Shown here in pieces: positions 22,083-33,703 of a stretch of 64,000 nt of DNA. Made by a program: the position numbers and the translations under genes. Under the pieces are notes generated by a model, which searched no databases, was not told the DNA's origin, and saw only the letters and a program-made list of their open reading frames with translations. Location of the stretch: assembly GCA_037892935.1 (NCBI GenBank), contig JAYXKI010000002.1, positions 372,001-436,000 of the forward strand, read 5' to 3'. The number at the start of each line of letters is the position of its first letter. Positions within the stretch are counted from its first letter, which is position 1. The DNA is from Phlebopus portentosus (taxonomy: Eukaryota; Basidiomycota; Agaricomycetes; Boletales; Boletinellaceae).

Positions 22083-24256
22083 ATGTCTCTGTATACTCCT
22101 GTCTTCCCACCAACAGACCCTCCAGCGGACAGAACGCCTGCATCAAGTTCTCTCTCGTCCGTCGAATCGCAGAAGCAGCAGCGCGGTCTTTCTTACTCAT
22201 CTCGCCTTGCCCAGTGGCACTTGGCAATTGCATCTCTTCCTTACGAGTTATGTCCACCGTCATCCCCGCTATCGCCAAACTCGCAGGCGCGGTCGGCGAA
22301 TTTGCAGTCCGAGATTGAGAAGGCTGTGCGGGAAGGGCGAAACATCACGGACTTCTGCAAATTACGAAGCACGAAGCTCGGATATGCGACCAAGCAGCCA
22401 GCGCACAATAGCCTGGAGCAAGGCGACGGCAACCCGTGGATTCTCGCTGAGACTGAAGAGGAATGGCTTGAGTGGGAACGCGAAGTGGCTCAGCGAAGAC
22501 TTCAGCAGAAGGGGAAGGAGCGAGCGAACAACTCGTCACCACCAATTACACAATCACAGAATGCTCACGACAAAGTAGTCAGTTGGAAAGCCGGCCTGCT
22601 ATCACCAAGTGTGTCACCAGTCACAGCATCTTCAGCCCCTTCCGCCAGCACGGGCCGTTCTTCGTTGGGTTTCCCGGTCGTCAAGCGTTCTACTATGGTC
22701 AAGGGGAATAAATTAAAGACAAATAAGCCTGCTGTCCAGGTAAATTCCGCTCCGAGACTGAATTTCGACGACGGCGATGACAGTCCCGCCTTACGAGTCG
22801 ATGCTAGAGCAATTAATTCCGCCCATATGGATACCGGTGGCGTTGAACATGGAGGTTCCCCTTTGGAATCGAGACACAGTCCGCCTTCGGAAGGAGAGGC
22901 GGGTTCTTTTGCAGCAAATTATCAAGAGAATGTGAACCCTGAAATACAGGAGTACCCTGTAAGTAACCGGCCTTGCAACAATGACCAACGACTTATTTGT
23001 CCACAGGCCTTCCCTCCGCCATTATTTCCGCCGGATTTGATAACATCTACGCCGAAGGATGTACTTGGCCCGGTTCGGTCTATGCGCGGATCGTCGCCTC
23101 TTCCGCCTATCATAGCCATAGAAAGACAAGAAGACGGCGACGCGTTGGATGTGATAATCAAGGAAGATAATCTGGAGTCCCAGGCGGAAAGGCCACCAGT
23201 AGTCCAGACCGCTAGTAATGAATTGACCGTTGAAACCAGAAGCCGATGCGCTCCTCAAGCAACACCTCCTTCTCCACCTTATTCGTCTGAAACCTCTCAG
23301 CAGCCCATGGAACAACGTGAAGTTCCATCACATATGGACCTGACTGCGATACCTCAGCCCCTAGAAGGAGAGAATGGTCGTCCACTCACGCCGCCCCCGG
23401 AGACCGTAAATATCGCACATGTTTCGAGCGAAATTGAAGCTCGAATCTCACCTCGCACTCCAGAGCGGACTCCTCAGAAGAAGTCTGGGAAGTCTGAGAG
23501 TATTAATCTGCTCGGTGGCGTCGGGGGCACCGACACCGGAAATACTGGAATGGGTTGAACGGTCACATGACGCCGGATGCATCCATCAACGGCGCGAGCG
23601 TCACGCGCGGAATGTTTTTCCCTCGCACACCGGAACGTCAGACCAGGCTCCTAACCGATCCACTAACGACATCCCGTAAGTCCCGCCCACGACCACGCCC
23701 TCCCTCGAGGAAGCATTCTGTGCAGAAAATGGATCTCGATTTAGACGGCGCGGTGAGCGACGCTGGTGATGGACCTGACCCTTCTCCGGCGAAATCTGAT
23801 AGGTCCTACTTTTCTTCGCCCGCCTCTGGATCCTCCTCCGACTCGGAGTTCTCTCGGGGCTCGATGCTATTCGTTCCCGGCTCGCTAACATCACCGTTAG
23901 GCTTTACGCAAAAACCGAGTCGCTTCGCACCGCTTGCACAATCAACACAGCTCACTTCACGGGGCCCTCCAGGCTCGCCTACGCCCTTACATTCTCGTCA
24001 TAAAAGTCAGAGCCAGAGCCAGAGCCAGAGCCAGATCCAGAATCAGAAAGGTATATACGATTCTCAATTTGATGTCGATACGCGCGTGGACCAGCTAAGC
24101 AACTTCATGCGACAAGATGTCGATCTTGACGCGTGGGTACGTGCTACCGATACTGATGGAGAAGCTGACGGCGAAGATGAAGACGAAGACGCACATGATG
24201 TCTTTGCTGTCGAGGAACTGACGAAGACCCAACCTTTGAGTTTCGGTAGTTCATGA
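22083..24256 (+). CDS. Ser/Pro-rich protein of unknown function, apparent frameshift
   Basis: Not recognised. The frame from ATG 22083 (MSLYTPVFPPTDPP) runs to a TGA at 23558. The same kind of low-complexity protein resumes one frame over and continues to 24256. No splice pair reconciles the two halves, because there is no AG between about 23500 and 23600, so a one-base indel is the simplest reading. The more ordered N-terminal part has ITDFCKLRSTKLGYATKQ and GNPWILAETEEEWLEWEREV. The rest is disordered, with several RTPER motifs, an SQ-rich tract, LGFTQKPSRFAPLAQ and an acidic C-terminus. A probable in-frame 48-bp intron (GTAAGT...CACAG, 22959-23006) interrupts the first half. Likely a nuclear or regulatory scaffold, but this is only a composition argument. 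Confidence 0.6.
24008..24046 (+). repeat. Hexanucleotide repeat encoding Ser-Gln
   Basis: CAGAGC-type units repeated about four times plus variants encode alternating Ser and Gln (SQSQSQSQSQ), followed by IQNQ. This is a short coding microsatellite inside the unknown protein and a potential SQ cluster. Confidence 0.8.
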
Positions 24257-24770
24257 ATTACCGAACACACGTCATCTCTAAAGACATTTTGTTGGACTTT
24301 GGTTGCTGGACTCCCTGTTACTTTGTACACTTTTCACTACTTCATTCGTGCTATGGCACAGCGCCCTGTGCTACCATTGAGGAATGTTATCCAAATTTCC
24401 TGTTTATTTTATACAAGTTTGTGCTATCTATACCGAAAAGAAAAATGCGAAGTGACACAGCTTTGACTGTAATAAAAGAAAAGACTGTACGTAAGAAGGA
24501 AGAAATCCCATTCATATCTTGGGAGGATTCTTTATGAATATGTAGAAGAGCAATAAAGAATACTAGATTAGAAGAGAGGTGAAGGAGGGGAAAAATCGTT
24601 GTCAACAAGCAACAAGCAATAAAGCATCGGCAGAGAATTCCAGCTGAGAAGCACGTCATGACGGTCATAGAAAGGGAAAGGAGAGATAGGTCGTAGACGA
24701 ATCGTGAAGAAGAGACCAGAGTAAGAATCAGGGAGCTGCAGTACAAGATGTTATTCGGGCAAATCAGGAA
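24257..24770. other. Convergent 3' flanks
   Basis: No gene recognised. Lies between the 3' ends of the unknown protein (+) and shugoshin (-), and is AT-rich as expected for UTRs. Confidence 0.5.
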
Positions 24771-26988
24771 TCAGACGGCCATACTGTGTCGTCTTCCAAA
24801 CCCATCCTCCATACCGCTTATCGTGTCATGCCCATTCATCACGCTCTTCCTTCGTGTATTGACGTTCGCCCACGCTCTGAACTCGCCAAACTCCGAGTCA
24901 GCTTGTTCACCGCCGTCTGTCTGATCTTCCTCATCATCATCACGTTCATCCGTCGCCATACCTTCACCTTCCTCTGACGGAATTCGGACATGCTTCGGTC
25001 GTCTGCGTTTCGCTGATGGCACAGCTGAAGAAGAGGTGAGAGAAGACGAAGCCGCTGATCGGCGACTACCTGTGGCATTGCTTGCCGTCTTCGCCAGTGA
25101 TAATCGGTAAGGAGGCGGTACTTCGATTTCTTCCTCAAGTTCGGGCGACGATCCTCCGGTGGCACCTCTTATCTGATTCTGATTCGACGAAGATGATGAG
25201 GATGAAGTTGGAGCTGGTGTAATAGATGGAACAGCCGCCATTGACGCTAGAGAAGGTCTAGCCCCAGGAGGTGGGATAGCATCAGGTTTGCGCATTTTCC
25301 TGAAATAGAGTTACATGAGCTTCTTCCAAAGAAGTTCTTCGATCAAATGAACGTACTTGTTCAATTTTGGCTCTGCATAGTTTACACTCTTCCGGGCTCG
25401 TCGTTCACGACCACCAACACCGGCCTCAGCATCGGAAGAAGGAAGTGTAAAGTGCTGAGCAGCTGGCGTATTCGACGCAGATGAAGGTAATGGTGTCGGG
25501 AGGTAATCGATGTCATCCTCTAAAGGTAACCCGAGAAGAGGTGAGATAACCAATGAGGGTAGTCCTCCGCCTGGTATATCTTCCTTGCGTTCCGCTTTGA
25601 TATCAATGATGATGATTTTGTCAGCGAAACGAATACGAAACACAAGGGCAATTAACTCACTGTCATTGGTCGTGTCTGCCGTGGCTGCGGCGCTCGCAGC
25701 AGCCGCACGACGTCTTCGAGGTGAATTCGTCACATCTTTCAATCTCGAGGCAGAACCTGTATCCTTGTCTTTGATTTTCTTGCGCTCCTTCTTCTCAATA
25801 GCGTCGGATTCGCTTTCGTCTCTTGTCCTGCTTTTCTTTCTGGGTTTCCTGTGGATTTCTTGCTCTTTCTCTTCCTCTCTTGCGACAATATCTTCTACCG
25901 CTTGCATAGCCACTGCTTCTTCCTCAGCCGATAGATCTACGTCTTGTTGCATAGGTGACCCTAGCACCGGGCTTACAGGACGAGAAGCAGGTTCGTTTGG
26001 AGAAATGATACCACTTGCTCTCCGCGTTAACTTACGCTTCCGACTTGTAGTAGTGGCGGTGGCACCTTCCAGAGAAGGTACGACAGAACCAGGCGGAGGT
26101 GTGGAGACACGGGAAGGAACCGGTAGACAGGAGAGACTTGATCTTCTTCTTGATGATATCACTGAATTCATTCCTTCCACCGGGAAATGCTCATCGTCGT
26201 TTCCCTCGGATGAAGTCTCGTTCAGTTCGGGTTCCTCACTGATATCAGGTACAGATGGGAGCTGCGCGAGACGCATGACAGACGGTGAGCGTGGCGGTGG
26301 CTTGCGCAAGCGCGGCGAAGGAGGAGAATCCATCGTATCTTTGGGTGAATGTGGACGTTCGGTGGGCACGTTGTACGACTCCCGGATAATACCGAAGTGC
26401 TTGAGAAGATTGAGTACCTGAATATACAAGCGTATATAGCTTCCATTCAGCACCGTGTTTTTGCTTCTAGACTGCAGGAACGAGTTCCCGCGAGCCGTGA
26501 AGCGACATGAGGAGAGGGGGTGATACTCACAGCAGCCTCGGCATCAGCCATGATCTTGTGGCTCTTCACCTTCTCCCTCTTGAGCTGAGACTGTAGCGCG
26601 ATCTCTGATGCGCGCAATCGTAAATTTTCAACGTAGAGGGATGAGATGTGTGCATTGAGCTCCTCGATCTTCATGCTCAAGCTACAGTTTTGCCTACGTG
26701 ACCAAATACATTCATTAGCACTCTAACTCCGGAAATGATTTAATGAGACTTTGATAGACGTACTTCGTTATCTGCTTGTTAGCAAAGAGGAATTTCTTCT
26801 TGACTAAAGGGAAAGATGAAATGGCAGAGTCAGAAGCGAGTAAAATGAAGGATGTGGTGCTGAACGCGTGCGGCACACGCGCTCGGGGATGCACCCGCGA
26901 CACTAGTGAACTCACAGTTCTCGAATTCCGCGAGCGTGTCGTTCTGGCGCACGGCAATGTGCACGCGAGAAGAGTCGCGCCTACTCAT
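24771..26988 (-). CDS. SGO1: Shugoshin, centromeric cohesion protector
   Basis: Shugoshin recruits PP2A to shield centromeric cohesin from separase and phosphorylation. Exon 1 begins at 26988 (MSRRDSSRVHIAVRQNDTL). Spliced in are KKKFLFANKQITK and SLSMKIEELNAHISSLYVEN, then LRLRASEIALQSQLKREK: the N-terminal coiled coil that dimerises and binds PP2A. A long disordered Ser/Pro/charged middle follows (about 250 residues, two exons). The C-terminal SGO basic motif is GRERRARKSVNYAEPKLNK joined across intron 25300-25356 to KMRKPDAIPPP, the segment that binds phosphorylated histone H2A. A Ser-rich tail ends at 24771. An intron at 25595-25660 was also resolved. Both family signatures are present at the expected ends, so the identity is firm. 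Confidence 0.92.
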
Positions 26989-27325
26989 CGTGACCCGCGA
27001 TGGTGACGCCGACAAGAAAGAGATCAACAAATGCGGAGGTACGATGGCGACGAAGGAAGAGATGATGAGCACACGTTTGTCGGTCGGCAATGTGCCTCTC
27101 GAAATCCAACCGTACTGCCACATCCGGAAGCGGCCATTCAGAATCAGATCAATCAGATCAAAGCACGAGACGCGGATCACGACTTTTGTGCGGAGTTTCA
27201 ACCCAAAATCCATCGCGGCTTCAATTGAATTTATTATCCCTCCCTTTCACCTCTATTGCTGCAATCATTACACTACATGGATTTAAATTTAAAGAAGTCA
27301 CAAATAAAGTGGCTTCCGACTGGGA
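26989..27325. other. Intergenic, shugoshin promoter side
   Basis: No gene seen. Holds the shugoshin promoter and the 3' end of the next minus-strand gene. Confidence 0.5.
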
Positions 27326-29401
27326 CTAGCACGACATTCTCCTGTCACCTCGTCCAGTAGATCGATGCAACACAGTCGGCGGCCTCGTTACCATGACAAA
27401 GCTGCTGGTCTCCGCCCTATCCTGAACCTCAAAGAAGAAGGGCTCATGTGAGGGGACGGCAGCCAAGCCACCTCGTCCAAGCTCCGGGATTGTACTATCT
27501 CGTGGCGACAAGCGAGCTTTCCACTCGTGTCTGCCTCCGCCGGGACGCAGAGGTGCATCCGTCGTTGGGGTCATCTCCATGTCGGATTGAGCCTGCAGGT
27601 CGATCACGCTCGTCAGCTGCAAACGATGGAGAAAAGGGTTCAGATCTGAAAAGGACGATTGTCAAGATCGAGAGACGTACATCGACCCGGAATTGGAATG
27701 GTGCGTCGTTAGCCCAGTATCTCGACATTCGAGTAGACTGCGTCGGGGCGGGAAGCGGCCGCTTCAGGTCCGCGCGACCGTTCCTTTGACGACCGTAAGT
27801 CTCGACGTTCAGAAAGTATGCTGCAGAACTGTAGATCTCACAGAATGACGAATAGAGAGATAACATAGAGCTTTCCAAGAATCGACTGTAGGAAGACATC
27901 CCACAGATTGTCTTGAGACTACGGGGAGATTATTCTTAGCCGATGCAACCAGGGACTGGACCGGCTGTACGATTCACCATGGTAATGTATACGGCGCACG
28001 CTACTATCGCACATGCGCAGGGAGGGACAGCCGCTTCCCACACCATTCGGTGAAGTCGAACAATTACCTGCAATGGTCAGCAAGAAATCGAAGACGATTG
28101 AACTGGACTGACTCGTGCTAAATGTCTAGAAATAACCTGCGATTTGACGCGAAGAAGGAACCACATCACTGAAAGTCGAATTCAGATCCGAGCCAGAGAT
28201 GAGAGAAATAGCAAGTAAACTCACTGAGTGCGGTAATCATTATATCGAGGACTAACAAGGTGCATTAGATGCTGACATTTTACTCCCAAAAGGTAGACAC
28301 TCACCGGCTGTAAGGACAAAAGCCGTTATGTCTGACATAAGAACAACACATCAGCGACTCAAGCATAAATGAACTATCATTTGGAACAAACATGAATCCT
28401 ATTGGTAGTCATGAATATTCTATCAATCTTCAAAAAGTGGAGGCCCGTACAGGTGGTCCATCAGCAATTGTGTAGTGGATGAGATGTAAAATATATGGAT
28501 CGTAATGTATACGTTCATGACGACGTTTGCCAGGAGAACCGAGACCAGAGGTGCCTGTTGATCAATTAGGAACGATGCCTTCGTTATGTTGGTTACAGTC
28601 TCCGAGAACTGACCAAAATAATCCACCGTCTTTGCAGAGACCTGCCGCATACATCTGAATTAGCAAGATATCGCATGTATAAATCCAACGTCATATTTAC
28701 ATTCCAACATCGCCAGATAAGGAACGCTTGAAACGGGGCGGCCATAACGCAGTTCTATAAAAGAACCGAGACATACAGCGAGTCAAGCATACGGTTAACA
28801 TGCATCTTCTCCTTGGCCTTTTTCCAAGAAGTTTGAAAGGTTCTTACCAACGCAGGCTGAATCCGGTCCGCCCATCCCAGGTCAACCACGGTTACCTGTC
28901 ATAAATTAAGTGCACGTCCGTTGTTCGTATGAGAAAAAGGACACGGGAAGTATTTACAACATCTCCGAAGCTGAGCACAACGACCCGCCACGTGTTGTAT
29001 ATCGCAATGAACGTCTGGAACCTGCGCGAAGTCGAAGCAAACACATATCATCAGCTTTGTCTCTTCATATTCATATGAAAGCTGAGACAGAAATAGGATT
29101 TCCTCTCGCACGCGGGTACGAATAGCTCTTTATAAACCCCGAGTCCATGTATGGACGAGAACCAAATACGAGAGTAGATAAAAGAGGCTAAGAAAGGCAC
29201 TTACAGGGCAAAAAAGGAAACGAATGCAACAAGTGATTTGATGATGGGTGGCTCGCAGTCTGCGCGGGTCCAAAACCGTACGGATTGGCCGATGAGAATA
29301 CCTGTCTCGAGACTCTGGACAATGACTCCCGCAACGTAAGGACCGACAAAACGCTCAGGGTGCCCTCGGACGTTCTCTGGAAGGAAGTTCGTCCATGACA
29401 T
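27326..29401 (-). CDS. Multi-pass membrane protein, DUF6533/DUF6534-like
   Basis: Resembles the large Agaricomycete family of seven-helix membrane proteins of unknown role. The start at 29401 gives MSWTNFLPENVRGHPERFVG, then helix 1 (YVAGVIVQSLETGILIGQS). Further exons on the minus strand are FQTFIAIYNTWRVVVLSFGD, VTVVDLGWADRIQPAL, AAPFQAFLIWRCWN (a family-typical block before the third helix), and SFLIDQQAPLVSVLLANVVM with NVYITIHIFYISSTTQLL. Near 27880 there is an ILGKLYVISLFVIL segment. A cytosolic tail follows, ending RGDRRMSC at 27326. Helices are inferred from hydrophobic stretches, and several exon borders remain uncertain. It is probably in the plasma membrane, and its ligand or function is unknown. 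Confidence 0.6.
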
Positions 29402-29874
29402 CTGGCCTTCAACTTGCAATCGCGGAGATTTGGGAAATAGTCATGAACTAGAGATGTAAAGCTTGAGAATTCGTCGGAGAGAAAGTATGTACTAGCGACA
29501 ACAGAAAGAGAAAGACAGACAGAAAGTGGGGAGAAGGGAGAAACGGAAGGGGTAAAATAGTGGAGCTGGAAATGCAGAGATCTTACAAGACTTCGACATA
29601 AGTACGTTCCATACGATAGGTACATGCGATCACGCTAAATACTCTGGGAACGTTCGCCATGGAAGCCGAAATCGATCTTATCTCTACTTTACACAGGAAT
29701 TTCAGATCGCGATTATGTTTGGTCTTGTACGTACTCGGCGAAACAGAATCGACTTTTCAAGTCCAAAAGTAGACAACTCGATCTGCGCGTCGATCGTCAC
29801 GGGACATCCAATCGCCATTCCTGGACAGCGTCACTCACCGTTTGTCCCGATAGCAACGACGTTGCCGATGCACA
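29402..29874. other. Divergent promoter region
   Basis: Lies between divergent genes. Short open frames on both strands but none supported. Confidence 0.45.
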
Positions 29875-30405
29875 ATGGCGTCCTCGCGCGACGCCGACCA
29901 GCTCGAGACACAGAATGACCAGCAGCTCGATGAGCTAACCTCTAAAATACGTACTCTGCGGGGGGTCTGTCTCTATCCTCTCTTTCTCCGCATCGGCTTG
30001 TCTGACAGGGTCGATAATCGCTAGGTGACGACGGACATCTACGAAGACGTCGAGCGCCAGCACTTGACGCTAGACGAAACTGTGAGTATTCCGATTCCTC
30101 CGTTCTCCTTTCATTCCGGTTGTTCTGCAGATAAGTGCGATCACCATTGATTTTGTCCTTCCAATTCTTTGCACACTTCTCCTGGGATTCCTGGACTGAC
30201 GTGTTTTCGCTTATTTTCTTCTATCTAACAGTCAAACTCCTTCACTTCGTTCGGCACGTCCCTTGCGCAGTCTTCACAGCGCGCAGCTCGTGCATTCGGT
30301 TTATCAGGCGGTGTAAGGACCTGGCGGATCATCCTCATGTGTGTTGGCGTCATTGTGGGCCTCTGGATTGTGTGGCGGTTCGTCGCTTGGTGGATTGGCC
30401 CGTAA
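29875..30405 (+). CDS. BET1: BET1-type Qc-SNARE
   Basis: Small tail-anchored SNARE for ER-Golgi vesicle fusion. Three exons (29875-29964, 30025-30081, 30232-30405) sum to 107 codons. The N-terminus MASSRDADQLETQNDQQLDE leads into the SNARE helix (LTSKIRTLRGVTTDIYEDVE, then RQHLTLDETSNSF); the Gln in VERQ is a plausible zero-layer residue. A GTSLAQSSQRAARAFGL segment precedes the C-terminal hydrophobic anchor, IILMCVGVIVGLWIVWRFV, ending WWIGP. Size and order fit the BET1/SFT1 group; SFT1-like is the alternative. The second intron is 150 bp, unusually long for this window. Confidence 0.85.
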
Positions 30406-30690
30406 TTCTCGCGAAAACACCCTTTCTGTATGGTCATCTTTTGTCATGCACGCTACCATTCATCATTTGGAAGGATTGTGTTAGGACGCGTTCTAAATTA
30501 ATGTCAGCTTTTCTTTGGCGCACGCCTTCTCGTTTTCGGATCCCAATCCTGCGGATTATCAACAGCACAATTTCTTCGAAAAATAACTCAGCAAGCTCGG
30601 GTATAGAGCATACAATTCAAATGCAGCAAAAAAGTCCATCAAGAGATAACATGATGCAAGCAGTCACCCTTTCCCATGCGGGTGAGCCTC

Positions 30691-32691
30691 CTACACCTTC
30701 AAGAAATTAGTCCGTTCAGAGTTCCCATCATCCCTTCTCCGCTTCGCAGACGCACTGCGCTCAAGTTTCTGGGCAAGTTGGCTTCCGATAAAATCCAGTA
30801 ACCCATCTCCCGGACGCTTTGGTCTTCGTGGTGGAACACCCGGAGCAGCTCGTGTAGTCGTTGACAAATCAGATTCGGAACGATGTGCTGCGTGCAGCGC
30901 CATGAGCGGGGCAGGTCGCTCATTTTGGGAGTCCGGTGCAGCACTCGACCCACCCTCTTTCCGATTATCGGGCTTCTCGGTCAATTGAGGCGTGGTTGAA
31001 CTTGGAAGTACCACCATAGCCGGTCTCGCAGACTCACTGTCAATCCCTGCATGACCTCCGGCAGACTGTTTGAGCACCTTGATTGCAGACTCCGAACCAA
31101 ATACCCTGTGTTGCTTGTAAATAGGCAAGTCCGCTGATGTTTGTCTGGGTTGTGGCAACGGTCTTCCGGTGCGTATCCCAATATCATGTCGAGCAACAGC
31201 GGTAGAGATCGATTCTGTCTGCTTGTGTGCTGTAGGCTCGTCTACAGTCTTGTGTGGATGCGGGCTCAGCAGGTATGCGGTGCTCGCGGCGGTGAGTACG
31301 GTCGCACCCCCTAAACTGACCGTACTATGAGGACTCTTTCGACCGTCCAAAATCGCCCCATGTGCCTGTCCAGGAGCATGAGCATGCCTTTCGGGCTCCG
31401 GCCCCGGCAATAGCCTATCATATGCTGGCGACTGTGCAGTGTACGGCTCCGGGCTGATGGGAGACATTCGTCCTCCGAAAAACGATGGCGGCGATGGCGG
31501 AGGCTTGTAGGCGAAAGCTCCTCCGGTTCCCGTCCCGGGGGTATCTGGCCGGAGTGGTCTTTGATTATCATGACCCCTGTTACGCCGCCGGGCTAGGAAA
31601 AACCCAATTCCAAAAATCGCTCCAGCAAGGATGATCCCGCCAAACACCGCTGCTAAGACAAGCGTGGCGGTATTTGTCGACGAAGATGACGATGAGCTCC
31701 TATAGTCAGAGCATGAATTTATTGATCCGAAGAGGAGACAGGAGAGAGATGCGTATCCCGGAGTTTGGACAAAACGGGAAAATTGATACGAATGACCAAT
31801 GCATTGCGGAAGATGCAATCGGTTAGAAAAAAATGATGCGAGAGATGCGGAGCGATGGACAGGCTCACGATTCTGTTGGCAATGTCGTGCCCGATGATGA
31901 AGCAAGTCCACTTGGTCCAGCGGTTGAGCTTCAAGTACCCGGTTATTATAAATAGGTTCGAGATCAAGTCTTCTCTGATATCAGGAAGTTGAAGACTTAC
32001 GATGTTTCTAGTACCCATGGTGGCGAGATTGTCGGAGAAGCTGTTGGCGGTGTTGCAGATGCAGATGCTACACCAGAGTTGCTGGGAAAATATGAAATTC
32101 AGTCCATTTTTGTTCTTCCTTTCCGGCAATAGTTTGGCGCTAGTACAACGTGTTATCACACACCTATCTGTCTCATTCACGGTGATGGTGATATAATCAA
32201 GGTCAAGCCAGTTATCTGTTGATGAGGCATGCCGCGATGTCAGCGACACAAAGTGCGTCCCAGATGTGTTGAACGTCTGTCCGAACAGTAGTTGCTGATA
32301 TTCCGTTTCCGATTGGCTAGCCGAGTAAAATATGATGAAATTGTCGAACTGGACGCTGTAATTCGCCTGTGATGAATACAGATGTCAAAATACGTATCGA
32401 GAAGGTGTCGAGGTGCCAAACATACGTGACCAGGGCCTTTTGTACCATACAGATAGATGGCAGTCCCTGCATTGTATTATTCGTCATCGGGATTTCATTG
32501 CATGATATGGGTAAGAACGGCTCACCGCTGAACGTGAGATTAGCAGAGGCTCCATCTCCCTGTGCACTATGATAGGTTGACTGGAAGAAGCGGTCCGTGT
32601 TCGGGTCATCTGTGGAGGATTGGACTGCCCAGTTGCTTGAATAATTTATGTCGGTTGAAGAGTCGTCGATGGTAAGATTCGTAGTCATCAT
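30691..32691 (-). CDS. Single-pass membrane protein with extracellular N-domain
   Basis: Belongs to a basidiomycete family I recognise by architecture only. The start at 32691 (MMTTNLTIDDSSTDINYSSN) opens a predicted extracellular beta-rich region, with WAVQSSTDDPNTDRFFQST and LDYITITVNETD. A Ser/Thr/Pro stalk follows (ASATPPTASPTISPPW and a run of Ser near 31690). The membrane helix is ATLVLAAVFGGIILAGAIFG, followed by RRRNRG and a long Pro/Ser-rich cytosolic tail of about 320 residues ending NFLKV at 30691. No classical signal peptide was seen in the first exon as modelled, so an upstream exon may exist. This topology resembles fungal cell-wall stress sensors or polarity receptors, but no specific function can be assigned. 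Confidence 0.65.
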
Positions 32692-33703
32692 TATAAATAG
32701 GAGTTGGGAAGGTCGTCAGATAAACATACGAGAGTCGAAGGGGAAAACCAAGTGATAGAGAAAGGTCGAAAGAGAAGAAATGCTGCCTTGCTAAAGACAG
32801 GCAGATGCAGGATAAAACAAACGAGCGAGGACGAGTTGGAAGGTGTTAAACGAGTCGAGAAACCAAGAAGGGGGAGAACACGACCCAGGCACGTCGGAGG
32901 GTTCTTAAAAGGAGTGAATATCTCGATATGCGTCCTGTATCAATCAAATCCTGTTGATGACGGCAAATGCGCCTGGGATTCTCTTGGTCAATCGTTCCGT
33001 TCAGATGCGGTATCACCTCATATGGATACACGGCCGAAGTCCAGAACAAGATCGACGGATTGACGTGATGCACTTCTTTCCTCTGCCACCGAAACAAGTA
33101 CTGTATTTACATTATATGGGGACTCCTCAAATCGCCACGTACCGTTTTTTTTTTCTATCGGAGCTTCAATACTTACCAGTAGCGGTGACTCGCGCCGATC
33201 TCACTGTCTCACTTTTCATTTTACCTCAATAAAGGATAGCAAATGCAATGATGCATATAACATATATAGTTACATACACCTTTGGAAGAACCTATATTGT
33301 ACATCTTTGACAAACTTTGCTCTATTAACTCTACGTGAAAAATGTTTGGAGAGTTCGATGGCATAATGCTCCTCAGCATACGTGATCACGTGATAGCATA
33401 TACTTGATCCGCATATGCACATGAATGCCATATTTATTTCTTATCAACTCAAACATATGGCTATATAAATGTTCATGAAGGTATTATGTGATCAGATAGT
33501 CGCCAATGAAGTACTTCAGGAGACAATAAGTCCTTGGCAAGCTTTGAAATATACGAAACCGTCATGCACTAACTCTGAGAACCGAAAATACATAAGGGTC
33601 ATGAACTACTTTATATAATCAGGAAAAGATGTCCATGGTATGCGATACATTGTGTACTGTTCCATCCGAGTTCGAATCTGTAACAAGTCGTATTAATATG
33701 CGT
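32692..33703. other. Gap of 1 kb, no gene seen
   Basis: Upstream of the single-pass membrane gene and at the 3' end of the histidine kinase. Contains a T10 run near 33144 and AT-rich DNA; open frames on the plus strand near 32704-33232 lack recognisable features. Confidence 0.45.

Noticed and set aside
25510..26421. 303-codon plus-strand open frame
   Set aside because: Exactly antisense to the shugoshin coding exon. Its Ser/Leu-rich composition is the mirror of the real gene's Ser/Arg/Glu-rich codons, and no domain is visible.
30135..30710. 191-codon plus-strand open frame
   Set aside because: Runs in the wrong frame through the last BET1 exon and into downstream DNA. The BET1 model explains the sequence better.
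33140..33156. T-run as a possible retroposon poly(A) trace
   Set aside because: Only about ten bases, with no flanking duplication and no adjacent retroposon-like sequence.
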